From Grifola frondosa (taxonomy: Eukaryota > Basidiomycota > Agaricomycetes > Polyporales > Grifolaceae), in the NCBI GenBank assembly GCA_001683735.1, contig LUGG01000014.1, positions 868,001 through 932,000 of the forward strand: DNA of 64,000 nucleotides. The letters are read 5' to 3'. Below, in pieces: positions 46,069 through 57,291 of the stretch; the first letter of the stretch is position 1, and each line of letters opens with the position of its first letter. A program made the position numbers and the translations under genes. The notes beneath the pieces are model-generated. The model saw only the letters and a program-made list of their open reading frames with translations. It had not been told where the DNA came from and searched no databases.

Positions 46069-46260
46069 GTAAGTGTCTCCAGTCCAGTTCGCGGTGTCGT
46101 GCACCAAAATGGATTGGTACTCGAACATGGCAATGTGACCATTGATCAGCACATCTCAAGTCTGGCACCACTAACATCTCATACTCATTAGGAAAGGATG
46201 TCAATATTCCAGTAATCCTACAAAAGAAGTACTACACAGAATCAGATCTATACTACTTCT

Positions 46261-46644
46261 TCAGGCCCAAAAGAAATCCTCATCCTCCCTAAATATAGTA
46301 GTCAAGAGATGGGATGTACCAAGGCACCGAATCACATAAAGGCGTTTGCGATATAATCGTGGAAACCGAGTATGGAAACGTCGCAGATTGAATAATGTGC
46401 GGAGAGGGACATGGTCATCATTAGTAATGCGCCGAAGAAGTTGCTCGAGATAGCTCTCCCCGAGATAGAGAATGAACCGGTCAGGATAACCGATATGTAC
46501 CGAACGGCCATCACTCCAAAGTCGTCCCAGTACTCGAATATCATGACGAATCTGCCTAGCCCCGATGTCGAGTGCATCAGCAACAGCCCGAGAATGAACG
46601 ATGAAGTCGTAGCGAGTTTCAGCAGAGAGTTCAAAGAAGGACAC
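46261..46644 (-). CDS. Hypothetical 127-residue ORF
   Basis: ATG 46644 on the minus strand opens MSFFELSAETRYDFIVHSRA and continues basic and Arg-rich (RRFHTRFPRLYRKRLYVIRC) to a stop at 46261. No family was recognised. A shorter ORF overlaps on the plus strand; length alone favours this one. It is probably a fragment. Confidence 0.25.
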   Translation of the reverse strand: MSFFELSAETRYDFIVHSRAVADALDIGARQIRHDIRVLGRLWSDGRSVHIGYPDRFILYLGESYLEQLLRRITNDDHVPLRTLFNLRRFHTRFPRLYRKRLYVIRCLGTSHLLTTIFREDEDFFWA

Positions 46645-47046
46645 TATATCAATCGAAATGGCTGATCAGTAGCTTGCTCAATTAGTTACGATGAGCAAAC
46701 TACGCAGGCAACTGACTGTTGGAATAAACGTATTGCGATACAAATCAAATCTATTCCAACTATAAAGTCAACAACATTTCATCGATATACTTATCACCAA
46801 TAATCCTATAACATACCTATTGTAGACACAATTGGCAATGTTAGGTGGCAGCAAAGTCAAGTGCTAGTCACTTATCAAAAGGATTACGCAGTGTCAACCA
46901 TATCGAGAATATGTCACGTGTTATGACCTATACCCATTAATTTCGAGCAACAAGGCTATGTACGAATATGGTCAATGTCGATTACATTTCGTCATTATAT
47001 CCTCATTTATTTCGTCCACTGTCAGTTACTCCCAACTTTCGTCATG

Positions 47047-48720
47047 ATTCCAAGCAGTTCTCTATATGAACACCCTCTCTCTCAAAGTGTCACTTATGAA
47101 GACACTAACGCATTAGAAGAGGAGACTATAGCAGAAGAAAGTGAGAAATCAGAAGAGCATATCGATGAAGAATTAGAAGATGGCCTTTACGCTCCCCACC
47201 CAAGCCGGTAATACAAAGACCTGCAGGAAAGAGAGCATGGCAGAAAGGAGTTATCAGATTGGTCAGAAGATAGGATGGAAACCACATCATCGAGACAGCA
47301 TACCCTTGCGAGTTTCCATGATGAAGAAAATAATGATAAAGAAGCAAGCTGCAAAAGAAAGTGCAGGATAATTAGGGACACATCTATGCTATGCAAAGAC
47401 TTATCCCATTCCTCTCTATTTGCACACATTTGTCATTACTCAGCACATTTCACCAAATCCATATCATATAATCTGGATTGGATCAGCAAATGGACACTGT
47501 GGCAACTGTGACATGGACAAATAGACCTGTGGCTTCATATTCATGAACATTCCGGAATAACCTAGCAGAGAAGAAGTTTCCGGAACTTTCCAGAAGATTA
47601 CAGTCTTCAAAAAGAAGGACTTTAATCGAAATTTCTACTTCAGAATGTCCTGGAATAATCCAGAAGCTCAAGGAAATTTCCAGAATATTCTGACAGATTC
47701 CAGAATAACATAGGATCATGGAGAACATCCTAGGACTTATAGAACCTAGGAGAATTGTCCAGAAGGAGACAGAACTGTGCAGAAAATACTAGCAGGTTAG
47801 AGATGCTTCCAGCAACTTCCAAAAGCCATTCGTCAGCAGGAAAATTGGTGGATTGGTAAGCATTGGGAGTGGATTGGTAAGCAAGAAGGGGATTAGTCAG
47901 CCATAGAATAGAATAGAATAGAATAGAATGGAAGGATTCAGGAGGGTATATAAGGGCGAGCGAAAAATCGCCCAAATCATTCGAATATATTCTTCCCCCC
48001 CCAGATTCCTCCCTCAGTAGCACTCCCTCACAATTTATATTCTTTCTCTTAACTTGAGGCACATCAGAAGTATTGCCTAGGCCCATCTGCTTACTAAGTA
48101 TTGACCTGGATTGTTAACTTGCCAAAGCAAGAGACTTTGGAAGTGCAAGTTCAGGTAAAAGGTTGAAGATTGTCAAGACCTTTGTTAGGACAGAGTTCTG
48201 TCGCAAAGGAAGTTACCTAAATTGTCAACTGTCCAGACAAGAGATTCTGGAAGCACAAGGTTAGGAAAAGAAGATCAGAAGTTACTGACCTAGATTGTTA
48301 GCTTGCCAAAGCAAGAGACTTTGGGAGCGCAAGTTTAGGCAGATTAGTTGTCAGACCTTTGTTAGGACAGAAGCCCTGTCGCAAAGGCACCAGGTGAGCA
48401 GTGTTAAGAAAGAGTTTGTTATTGTTTGGATAGTTGTCCTGTGAGTGGATTGAGGAGTATAAGTCTCTGGAAAAGAAGTCCAGAAGCATTTCCCCATTCA
48501 CCAGGCGGAATTCGTCATAGTAGCAAAGTACTGCACCAAGGCAGTGACTTTGTAGGAAGTTTGTAGTGTACTGACAGAGCAAGCTATTTAAGTCAAGCCT
48601 TGCTATTGTTTCTAGTCCCCATAGGTATATTTCGAGTAATCGAACACCGTAGAACGAAACCACAGAGCATTGTGATCCTTGTGAAAAGTAGAAAGTACGC
48701 TTTCACAACCGAACTCGACT
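47047..48720 (+). repeat. LTR-like dispersed repeat, young copy
   Basis: It matches 12946-15130 in order. Features are the MIPSSSLYEHPLSQ ORF (47044-47211), TCCAGAA-rich block, an AATAG microsatellite, TATATAAG (47947-47954), and three ~100 bp subrepeats (about 48100-48385) with GCAAGAGAYTTTGGRAG and CTGTCGCAAAGG. It ends at ACTGAGCCTCTG. CpGs are retained here and lost in the old copy. Confidence 0.6.
47903..47932. repeat. AATAG microsatellite
   Basis: About five AATAG units, expanded relative to the old copy of the same repeat, which has one or two. Confidence 0.75.
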
Positions 48721-49177
48721 GAGCCTCTGTCCGGAAAAGTAGGAAACCCCATCAAGCTTGGTGCACCCGTCATTTCTAGGAAATAACCCCTCGCTATAAA
48801 ACAAATATTACTCTCGTCAGATAGTCTTTTGATTGTTTGGTAAAAGTAGTGGTTGTTTAATACCGATCGCTGGAAATACACGACAACGCGGGACGCATAA
48901 AGTCTCTCACAGGCCGGAGATCCCTTCAAGCGCTTTCTTTCTGAAAATGCAACAAAGTAAGCCTGCCAGTGAAGCAGATCTCTGTGCCAGTCCGATATAA
49001 CAATTTCACTCCAGCCACCTCTCACATGCCTTTGATGCATTCTGCACTAGGTCATTTTTCATACCTCATTCTCGAAATATCGTCTGACGTTTCGTACGGT
49101 TAACAGGAGCTTCCGGAGGTAGTCCGGAATTTACTTCAATTTCACTACCACTAATTTTTTCTGTTCAAGACGTTCCT
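48721..49177. other. Upstream region of gene G
   Basis: A minus-strand ORF of 142 codons (48612-49040) has no recognisable features. No motif was identified ahead of the ATG at 49178. Confidence 0.35.
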
Positions 49178-50463
49178 ATGGAAGTTGACGCATGGAAAAC
49201 AGACTCCCCGCCGGATCGCTATGAGGATTCCGACGTCGATGATGGCCCAGACGTTGACATGCCGATGAGGACGAACTCGCCGCCCCGAGATGATCAGCAA
49301 TTCCAGTCCGATGATACACTGCGCCCCATGGTGTTTGCCTCCGACTCCCCGCTGGGCCGTTATTTAGAACTGGACTCATCCCCAGGATCGGATGAGCTGG
49401 GTGGCGAGATGCAGGTGAGGACAAATTCGCCGCCCCGCGTTAGTCAAGATGTGCAGTCCGGCAATGCGCTGCCCACCATCGCATTTTCCTCCGACTCCCC
49501 GCTGGGCCGTTATCAAGAACTGGACTCATCCCGAGGATCGGATGAGCTGGATGCCGAGATGCATGGTCCGACCGGCAACGACGAAGCGTTTCGGTCCACT
49601 GGTTTACTATGCCCCCCCAGTGATGTTCCTCTGCACTCCCCAGCTGACCATGCTGGACCAGTTCAAACTCTACACATTGCCCCGGAGCCCCAGAGTGATA
49701 CGTCCATCATAGTCAGTTCTTCTCTCGCTTCACATCCAGCTGCTGACTTCTGTCCATAGGATCAACCTGAGACTCAGATCGACTTTCCCAGCTGGCAGAC
49801 CGACTCCCCACCAGACTGATACATCGATCGATCTGGAACCTCGACCACGAATCATGGCGAGCCCCTGGTTGGGACGTCCTCTGCTTCGGTGCGTAGGCTA
49901 TTTCATTCCCCATCGTCATATCTGACTCTTGTCGATAGGACCAAGCAAAGGCATCAGCCGAACTCCGAGACGAAATTCTCAATGTTCTCATCCGGATCAA
50001 TCGTGGACCACCTGAAGAGGGGACGATGAGGAGCGGGATGGCGTTCTTGGCGGAACACCGCCGGAGCTGCCATTCTTCAACCGTCGCACTGGGGCGAAGG
50101 ATGGTGAGGAATTCGGGTGGCAGGGTGAGGTCCATCCTGCCTTCCTTGACCTTTCAGGAACCTTGCCGCCAATCAGAGTTCTTCGAGTTCGGTCAGAGGG
50201 ATTGGCATGGTTCCGGCATGAACTCATTCGCACGCGCAGCTGGGACCGGGAATTGAGGCGGATCGCGAAAATGATCCATGACCGAGGATGCGGAACCGCG
50301 ACGGATGCTGTCGAAAGCGCAGTCTACCGTCACCCTGATCTCGTGGACGACTTGATTTCTTGGTCCGAGATTGGCGTGGCACAGCAGAAGTATGAGGAAT
50401 GGATGGAGAGTCGTAGCATTGCCATCGAACGAGACGGATTGGACATGGATGACGCGGAGTAGT
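49178..50463 (+). pseudogene. Gene G: Ser/Pro repeat protein
   Basis: Exon 1 (ATG 49178 to about 49706) contains two ~64-residue repeats with the pattern (T)NSPPR ... SDSPLGRY-ELDSS-GSDEL and an initial TDSPPDRYEDSD. After an intron ending TCCATAG (49758), exon 2 carries the same motif but with TGA where the repeat has CGA (DSPPD-stop-Y). A further intron (about 49890-49939) leads to a helical, charged domain (ELRDEILNVLIRI; GTPPELPFFNRRTGAKDGEE; LAWFRHELIRTRSWDREL; YEEWMESRSIAIERD), with one frame change near 50027. Stop at 50463. The protein is unknown; the repeats look like a disordered phosphorylatable region. Confidence 0.5.
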
Positions 50464-51030
50464 TCGTCATATGTAAATCCAAAGATACTCATTTCCGTTT
50501 CAATGAAGTTAAAGAATGATTTTTACATGAATTTAATCGAATAATTCACTGTCCCAGCATCGCTCCGGACTCACAGCGCCACCTGCGCACTGGCGAAATC
50601 TTCGTCCCGCCCAATCTAAATCGGAGCGGACCCTCAGTTTGGAGCACGGTGCACCCTACCTGACTGCAGCTGAGCGAGAGAGCGGTGTAAGCCTCGCTTT
50701 CATCCTCCGGCTCGCACCTACCAGGTAAGCTGTCAGTCTGCATCTCCCGACCGAGCTTTCGTCCTTATCAGTCTTACGTCTGTCTAGCTCTTGTCACGTT
50801 TTGTGCTACTTCTATTTAATTCGTCCACCATCCCTTCTTACCTCATATTTCGAGCAACTGCCGCTCAAAATATATTCCGGGCAGCGATGTGTGCACTAGC
50901 CACCTGGTCGAACTGGGCCTGGCCAATCTCCTCCTGCATCGAAGATGTCCCCTCAGCATACAAGATTAGATGAAGCAAATCGATTCTACCATAAGCTGAA
51001 GACATTGCTCCGTAGTGTTCACACTTGGAA
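50464..51030. other. Convergent intergenic region between G and B
   Basis: A pyrimidine-rich stretch (50770-50880) precedes a 29-codon frame at 50887; this may be a gene fragment. Nothing else was recognised. Confidence 0.3.
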
Positions 51031-53970
51031 CTACTTTCTCCCCGCTTTTCTCCCTTTCAAATTATGTTTCCGAGCACCAACGTCCATCGGGGCAAGGATT
51101 CTCACACCAGTCGCTGCTGCAACACTCCGAGTCACCCTCTTTTGGTCCCTAGCTTTGCTCCGAGTAATGATGCCACCTATTCTAGGTTCCGCCTTCACTT
51201 TACGGTGTTTTAAGGGTGAGATCTCGACGACCGGAACGATTTTTCTTTTCCTAGTTTTCAGACCATATTTCTCCAGTGTGTTTTGTATCACAGCGGCATC
51301 TAAAGCTTCCGGCAGAGCGGAGGAGCCTGACATCTCCTGGATGGCTGGCATGTGCACGACTCGACTTGTGGGCGTACCCAATCCTCCATCGTCATCAAAT
51401 ACATTTCGATTGGCCGTGTTGTTGCGTGCTGATGAGATGGACTCGATGGCGATAGCAAAGTCAGCCATCAACGGGCCAAACATGTCGGCGGTATGCGATT
51501 CTGGGATACGTCTTCCGGGTACGCCATTGGTCTGTGAAGGGCCACGCTGCTGTATTTGGGACAGACTAGGTATCGGCAACCACTCCAAGCAGTCTCTTCC
51601 AGATGCACCATTGATCTTCGGAGAGTCCTCCTGCTGTATCCCGGATGGACCAGGTATCGGTGGAGACTCCACACGATATCTCGTGGATTGAATGACTGCT
51701 TTAAAGAGCTCTGAAGTGGTTTTCCATGTTGATGAGGGACCATCTCCATGTCATCACGTTCCACCATGCCCGGACCAATTTCCCACATAAATCAGTGATA
51801 ATCGTGATACTGTGGAATGCATGGACCGTGCTAGATATGTATGCAGGGAATTTGGTGGGGATGTCTTCATCTGGGTCTGCAATGCAGAATTGCGAACATG
51901 GAGGTCCCGGAGCACAAGTCCAAAAGTCAGCGCCCCTCGGACGACATCTTCCATGTGAATACGCTTCGTCTGACTTCTGTAAGCCTCGATTTCGAACGTC
52001 CAAAACTTGGTGATGTCCATGAGGTGATCTGAGTTTCGATGAAACTCCTCCGGGAGCCACTGATGCTTGTATTTCCAGTTTGCCCATGAGCTCCCCGGCG
52101 CCTCGTTCCGGTTAACGTCCAGTGATCCCTGAATGAAAGCTCAAGGATACCATCATTGACACACACAACTAGCTTACCTTGGCCTGCAAGATGACTCTTA
52201 CTAATGTTTGATACAGACCTTCCTCGGAGAGTGAGTTTAAGAAAATGCGGCGTTTTCCTATCGCCTCCCCAGCCCATGACGGAGGCTGGTTTGTTGCAAT
52301 CCGGACCTCTTTCTCCGGAATCTTCAATGGCTCTATCACAGATCCAGGAGAGTCCTGTCGATTTCCGGTGTGAGACTCCGGATCGACATGGGGGATAGGA
52401 CCTGCTACGTCCGGATCACTTTCTGACAGAATTATGGCTCGCGCCTTCCCTTTGCCTTTTCTTCGCCTAGATGACGGTGCATTCTTCTCGGGTGGTATCA
52501 TTTTGCCACGCATCTCATCATCTGCATCGTCATCGCTGTTCCCTAGTACCTCTACAGTGCCGGTCGACGTGTGGAGTTGACAATTCCATGGTTGAACCGG
52601 AATACAAATTCCAAGTCTGAGTTTTGCTGACGTTCCTGCCAATATCGGAGAAGGTTCTCCGCATCATCCTTCTTGATCTTCAATGGGTCCGAGATGACCA
52701 TCCCATCTGGGAGTGAGCCGGACTCAATATACAGGTGAAATCCGTCTTTGTTCAGTCTGTCCCAAGGCACACGTCCTGACAGAGTTCGCAAGCTAGATCT
52801 ATGAACAGGTAATCATCGGCGGAGAACCCATATGATCACTTGAGACTTACTCCAATGAATGGTAAACAAGGTTCGAATGAAATTCTGCAGCCCAAGCAGA
52901 TTGAGCTCCAAGGTGTCCGGAATGATGGGGATTCCATTTGAATTTCGTTTGAATGCATAGGAGCGAGTTTTGGTTTCAACCGTTTTAGGCCGGAGGTCTT
53001 CGTCATCCTCAGAATCTCATCTTGATCTCGTTCCAGATCTGAAGCCGATGGTCAGAACGGTTACTTTCTCGGTTGATATCACGTACTGAAGCACTTCCGG
53101 GTGAACTTTACCCAACAAGCATACGTGTTTGTTGCCCATTTCGGGAACGTGTTGATGAACTTCTGCCCTAACTGACTGTACTTGTTTTGAAATCATGGCT
53201 AGTCCATGGGACAAAAGTCAACACCGCCATTCTCAGCAATTCACTGTAGCTTACCGGATGACCACCATATCTCCAGTGGCATCTTCATGACCGGTCAACA
53301 TAAAAATATTGGCACCGGTCTGCATTTTGACGGTCCGGGCAAATTTCGCACACATGTCTCCCAATTGCTCATCTGCAACACTATTTTCTGGTCAGTGAAA
53401 TGATGACAGATGTCTCCGAACACTGAATACTTACCTTTGTCGGATAGCTACCGGAGGTCCCTTCGTGTTCCATTTCTCCGCGGTCCTCTTATATTCCTTT
53501 TGCTCTTCGTTGCTAACTTTCTTCCAAAGCTCACTTGCCGCCGGTTGATACGCTTCGATGAACCGTCGATCCACTCCGGGCTGAGCGCCGCTGATTTCCT
53601 TTGCTCTTTCGATGATCTCACGAGAATGCTCTGCTCGCCAAACTCTGTATGGCGTCCACTTTCGGAGAAGATAACTTGGATCCATTGACTTTCCCTTACG
53701 ACGATGGTTTCCTCGTTCTTTCTTCGAAAACCATCTCCTTATCTCCTACAACATGGATAGGTCAAAGGTGAGATGTGAGAGAAAATAGGAATAGAACCTG
53801 TAAAATTTTGTGTTTGAATTCCTCATCGCTTTCGTCCCGAGCAGTACAGAATTTAACAGCTAGATTTTTCCGGAGGACGTTCCGTTCAGATTTCAAACCG
53901 ATAGAGTGCTCTTCTGCGGCACTATTTAACTCTGCGAGCTCTGTCTGGGAGAAAAAATTTTTGCGGACAT
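51031..53970 (-). pseudogene. Gene B: homeodomain-like nuclear protein, left copy
   Basis: Minus strand, at least seven exons. The first four are 53970-53798, 53745-53436, 53380-53255 and 53198 onward. Exon 2 reads EIRRWFSKKERGNHRRKGKS then KWTPYRVWRAEH and ELWKKVSNEEQKEYKRTAEK. Later exons give DMCAKFARTVKMQTGANIFM, PWDRLNKDGFHLYIESG, ENLLRYWQERQ, GSLDVNRNEAPGSSWANWKY and DHLMDITKFWTFEIEAYRSQ. The C-terminal ORF (51672-51031) is rich in basic clusters (KTRKRK, KHRKVK), likely nuclear signals. A lost base in exon 1 (AAATTTTTTC for AAATTGTTTTC) breaks this copy. Function unknown; DNA binding is inferred from the WF motif. Confidence 0.6.
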
Positions 53971-54521
53971 TCTACTAGAGAAAGCAGGAGAAACGTTGAC
54001 TGGTCTGATTTTTCGCCTTCGGTTACAACACGAATGAATTGACGTTAGATTTAATCCCCGATGATTGATCGACATCCGAACCAATCGGCTGACTTTTTGA
54101 ACGATCAACAGATTCGAAATCAAGATCCGGAAAGTAATAAGTGCAGTATTTTCATGCATGGTATTGTACATGGTCATGACATCTCAAACATCTGCTTTGA
54201 CAATGCTCAGGGCGATTGCCTATATACGTGAGAGCGTTATTGACAGGATAACCATCTTGAAGAGACTGAATGATGTAATATAAAATAGTCTCAACCTCAA
54301 GACAGTCTGATTTGGAAGAAGTCAACTATTATTGATCTGATAATGGAATCATCATGTGGATTATGTTATTTATTTCTTCCATCCCACGAAGGGGATCTTC
54401 TGCTCCGGTGACTTCTTAGTTAAAGACCCAGATCAATCCGGACCTCCTCAGTTATTGAGTCTTGTGTCAAAAACAGCTTGTCGGACCAGAATTGACATGG
54501 TCGGCAGTTGAAATCTGAACT

Positions 54522-54546
54522 GGTCCGGACCGTGGATATTAATAAC
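54522..54546 (+). promoter_or_regulatory. C-family promoter motif of C1
   Basis: Palindrome GGTCCGGACC (54522-54531), then GATATTAATAAC (54535-54546), 74 bp before the C1 ATG. The following GTTTCATAAGAGA is also shared with C2. Confidence 0.6.
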
Positions 54547-54608
54547 GAGTTTCATAAGAGATGTGACTTTAGAACAATCAATCTCGTCCGCGCCCGTCTC
54601 TCACCATC

Positions 54609-55414
54609 ATGCCCCACAACCACACTGTCGAAATCATCAGACAAGCAGCCGATTTGATCGAATTCGCCGATGAACAAGACCTCAAGCTCGCATTCAGGGC
54701 CTGGAGTGGCATTTTCGTGTACGCCTACCGGGATGCCCTGGGTATGTGGTTAATGTCGATCCCTATCCTTGCTGATTTGTATTTGTAGATCTCCTAAATT
54801 TTGAACATCTCACTCACCTCACAGCCGAAGAGACACGCAAGGACATGCATTTGGCATTCGAACGAGCGCTATGCTATGCTGAGACAGACAGTCCGGATCT
54901 TTTCCTTGGAGCGAAGATCGCTGCAGCAGCCGGTCACTGGTGGAACCTGCAAATGCTGGGATGTGAGGTTCTATTTTCTTTCTGTTTTCTTTAATTAACA
55001 TACTCCTCAGTGATTACCACATCTGGGGATGAACAGAGCCATGTCGGATCAGAGGAATTGGAAGGATGGGAGCAGAGCGGATCGGCGCAGATGGAGGTAG
55101 AGGATGACAGCAGATCGGAGCATCGTGATGGAGACACAGGTCCATCCGACCATACCGCCGTTCACGGACAGCCCTTAGAACGACCTCCGTCCACAGGTCC
55201 ATCGAGCCATCCTGCGTGCATGCTGTACCGCAGGTCTTTGTCTCCTCGTCCCGCTCACAGCGGCGAGGTAGTTCACGGTGGCTCCAGAGGACGACCCCGC
55301 GGACCTTCTCGTGGACAACGCCATGGCCGTCCCCATGGGGTCTCGAGAGGAACTCGTCGGAGCCAGTTTGCCACGCCGGAAGCGGGTCCATCAGCCAGAC
55401 CGGCACGTTGCTGA
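54609..55414 (+). CDS. Gene C1: AT-hook/RG-rich protein, intact
   Basis: Exons 54609-54741, 54789-54962 and 55011-55414 join in phase to give 236 residues. The N-terminal helical domain has FRAWSGIFVYAYRDAL and AAAAGHWWNLQM, shared with C2 and C3. The C-terminal half is acidic (EELEGWEQ, MEVEDD), then Ser/Pro-rich, then RG-rich (GRPRGPSRGQRHGRPHGVSRG) with GRP cores like AT-hooks. The introns are 47 and 48 bp. The shared upstream motif suggests co-regulation with C2 and C3. Probable nuclear DNA- or chromatin-binding protein; the N-terminal fold is unknown. Gene B starts about 640 bp away on the other strand. Confidence 0.7.
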
Positions 55415-55810
55415 TTTTTCATTTTTGAAGTTTGAATGTGCCGCTCCGTAGCTTAGGCATGTTTGGAATCTCTGCCCATGAATTTCAAGAACAGTTCATT
55501 TCTACCCAGGCATGCGGTAGCGTTTCGCTCACCCATCGAGATCTACTTGTACTACGCAGATGTATTTCTATAGTGCAATTTTATGAAATGCTCTTCTGTT
55601 TGAAAACTTGATCAGGTATATCCATCCATCTAATATCACTTTTCATGAGCTAGTCCGAATCATTATCTCCTCACTCCGGTACAGTTAATCTCCTTCAATG
55701 ACTGGGTATTGCAAGGCCCAGAGCGGTCTGGTCTGCTTCACCTATTGCATCCGGTGTGAACAACGACTCACTGGACCACCATTTCCGGGGTTCGCAGTTG
55801 AAATGTCAAC

Positions 55811-55836
55811 CAGTCCGGACCGTCGATATTAATAAC
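55811..55836 (+). promoter_or_regulatory. C-family promoter motif of C2
   Basis: AGTCCGGACC (55812-55821) and GATATTAATAAC (55825-55836), 71 bp before the C2 ATG, followed by GTCTCATAAGAGA. Confidence 0.6.
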
Positions 55837-55895
55837 CCGTCTCATAAGAGACCCAACTTCAGAACCATCAACCGCCTCAACCCAACATTCTCAAC

Positions 55896-56904
55896 ATGAT
55901 CACTCAGGGACACACTCTGGTAGCCATCACCAAGGCACTCCGGCTCATCGAATTGGTCAATGGGGAGCAGGTGAGGAATGGTTTTAGAGCCTGGAGTGGC
56001 ATAATCATGTATGCATTCCGGGACGGACATGGTGAGTCGCAAACATCACTCCCAATTCTTACTGACTTCTTTACAGATTTACCTGATATTTTGGAACTTG
56101 AAAGAATGATGCCCTCCTCCTGGCTCCGCATGGTACTCCGAGACCAATTAGAGATAGCCAAGACAGGTGTGGAGGCTAACGATCGAGACTGGGCACTTGC
56201 GGCAGGAGTCGCCGCAGCCTCCGGACAGGGGTGGAACGAAGACGTTATGGAAGGTCAGTTTCAACCACATTTCTATACCTTCATTAATTCCAGTGTTAGA
56301 GCTGGGCATCGAGCTGCAGGTAGCAGGAGCGAACGAGGTATCGGAGGGAACCCACTGGTGGAATGTCCGCGTGATCGGAGGTTTGTTTAATCAAATACAT
56401 TGTTATCGAATTCGGTTAACTCCCTGGTTAGATCGTCCCATGAATGTGGATCCACGAGAGAGACACGACACCTCGGACGAAGAACCAATGGACAAGGACA
56501 TATTGGACGGACCCAGCAGACAGGGAGAGGACAGATCGGGGCAGGTGAGGATGGAGGACCCAACTCTCTCAGCCCATCCTGCCGAAGGACCGGGCCCTTC
56601 TCACCGTACTGTCACTCACGGACAGCTCTTGGAGCGACCTCCGTCCGCAGGCCCATCGAGTCGTCCTGCAGATATACGATTCCGCCGGTCTTCGTCTCCT
56701 CGCCCCACTCATAGTGACGAGGTAGTTCGGGGTCGCCCCAGAGGACGACCCCGCGGACGACCCCGTGGACCCTCGAGTGGACGACCCAGTGGACCCTCCC
56801 GTGGACGACCCCGTGGCCGTCCTCGTGGGGTCCTGAGAGGAACTCGTCGGAGCTGGTCTCCCACACTGGAAGCGGGTCCATCCACCGGACTGGGACGTCG
56901 CTGA
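55896..56904 (+). CDS. Gene C2: multi-AT-hook protein, intact
   Basis: Exons 55896-56031, 56077-56253, 56294-56380 and 56432-56904 join in phase (introns 45, 40 and 51 bp) to give 290 residues. The N-terminal domain has FRAWSGIIMYAFRDGH and AAASGQGWNEDVME, plus a second THWWNVRV in exon 3 that matches the family HWWN motif and is absent from C1. The tail is a run of GRPRG units (RGRPRGRPRGRPRGPSSGRP), about five AT-hook cores. Likely role: minor-groove binding. The 3' end is followed by a partial duplicate of the C1-type C-terminus (57080-57165). C1 lies upstream on the same strand. In the ancestral unit TET would follow. Confidence 0.72.
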
Positions 56905-57059
56905 TGTCATGAAATGTTCGACGGTTTGGCGGTGGCCGAGGCAGCAGGAATTGATGGAAAAGAGAATGCGATGAGTTTCGCGCCGGATATTGTAATACTA
57001 TGAGACTGTGGCCCGATGTATCTCGACGTCTTCAGGGAATGAACAATGCCACTCCGCTG

Positions 57060-57291
57060 GTCTTTGTCAGCACGTACTGCCCATGGGGTCTCGAGAGGAA
57101 CTCGTCGGAGCCGGTCTGCCATGCCGGAAGCGGGTCCATCAACCGGACCAGCACGTCGCTGATTTTTCATTTTTGAAGTTTGAATGTGCCGCTCCGTAGC
57201 TTAGGCATGATTAGAATCTGTGCACATCAAATTTCAAGAACAGTTCATTTTCGCCCAGCCATGCAATAGTGTCATGGTGCATTCGCTGACC
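57060..57291 (+). pseudogene. C-gene 3' end fragment and downstream region
   Basis: CCATGGGGTCTCGAGAGGAA to the CACGTCGCTGA stop repeats the last 30 codons and 3' flank of C1, showing a further partial duplication of the C family. Confidence 0.7.

Larger units (their letters stand above)
42352..46095 (-). repeat. Inverted repeat 1, right arm (A')
   Basis: This 3.74 kb arm is the reverse complement of 36315-40047. It ends at AGTCCAGTTCGCGGT, after which the sequence differs from the left flank. Confidence 0.92.
52861..57291 (+). repeat. Inverted repeat 2, left arm (B)
   Basis: It is the reverse complement of 59600-64000. The inner end is ATTCGCTGACC (57291). The true outer end may lie left of 52861, because the right arm runs off the window. 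It holds the 5' part of gene B, C1 and C2. Confidence 0.92.

Noticed and set aside
36315..46095. Interpreting inverted repeat 1 as terminal inverted repeats of one transposon
   Set aside because: The arms end inside an intron of gene E and inside the KDZ gene, not at matching termini, and no target duplication is seen. Rearrangement of duplicated units fits better.
50945..51691. 248-codon plus-strand ORF
   Set aside because: It overlaps the minus-strand ORF that forms the C-terminus of gene B, which has coherent basic clusters and continues upstream exons.
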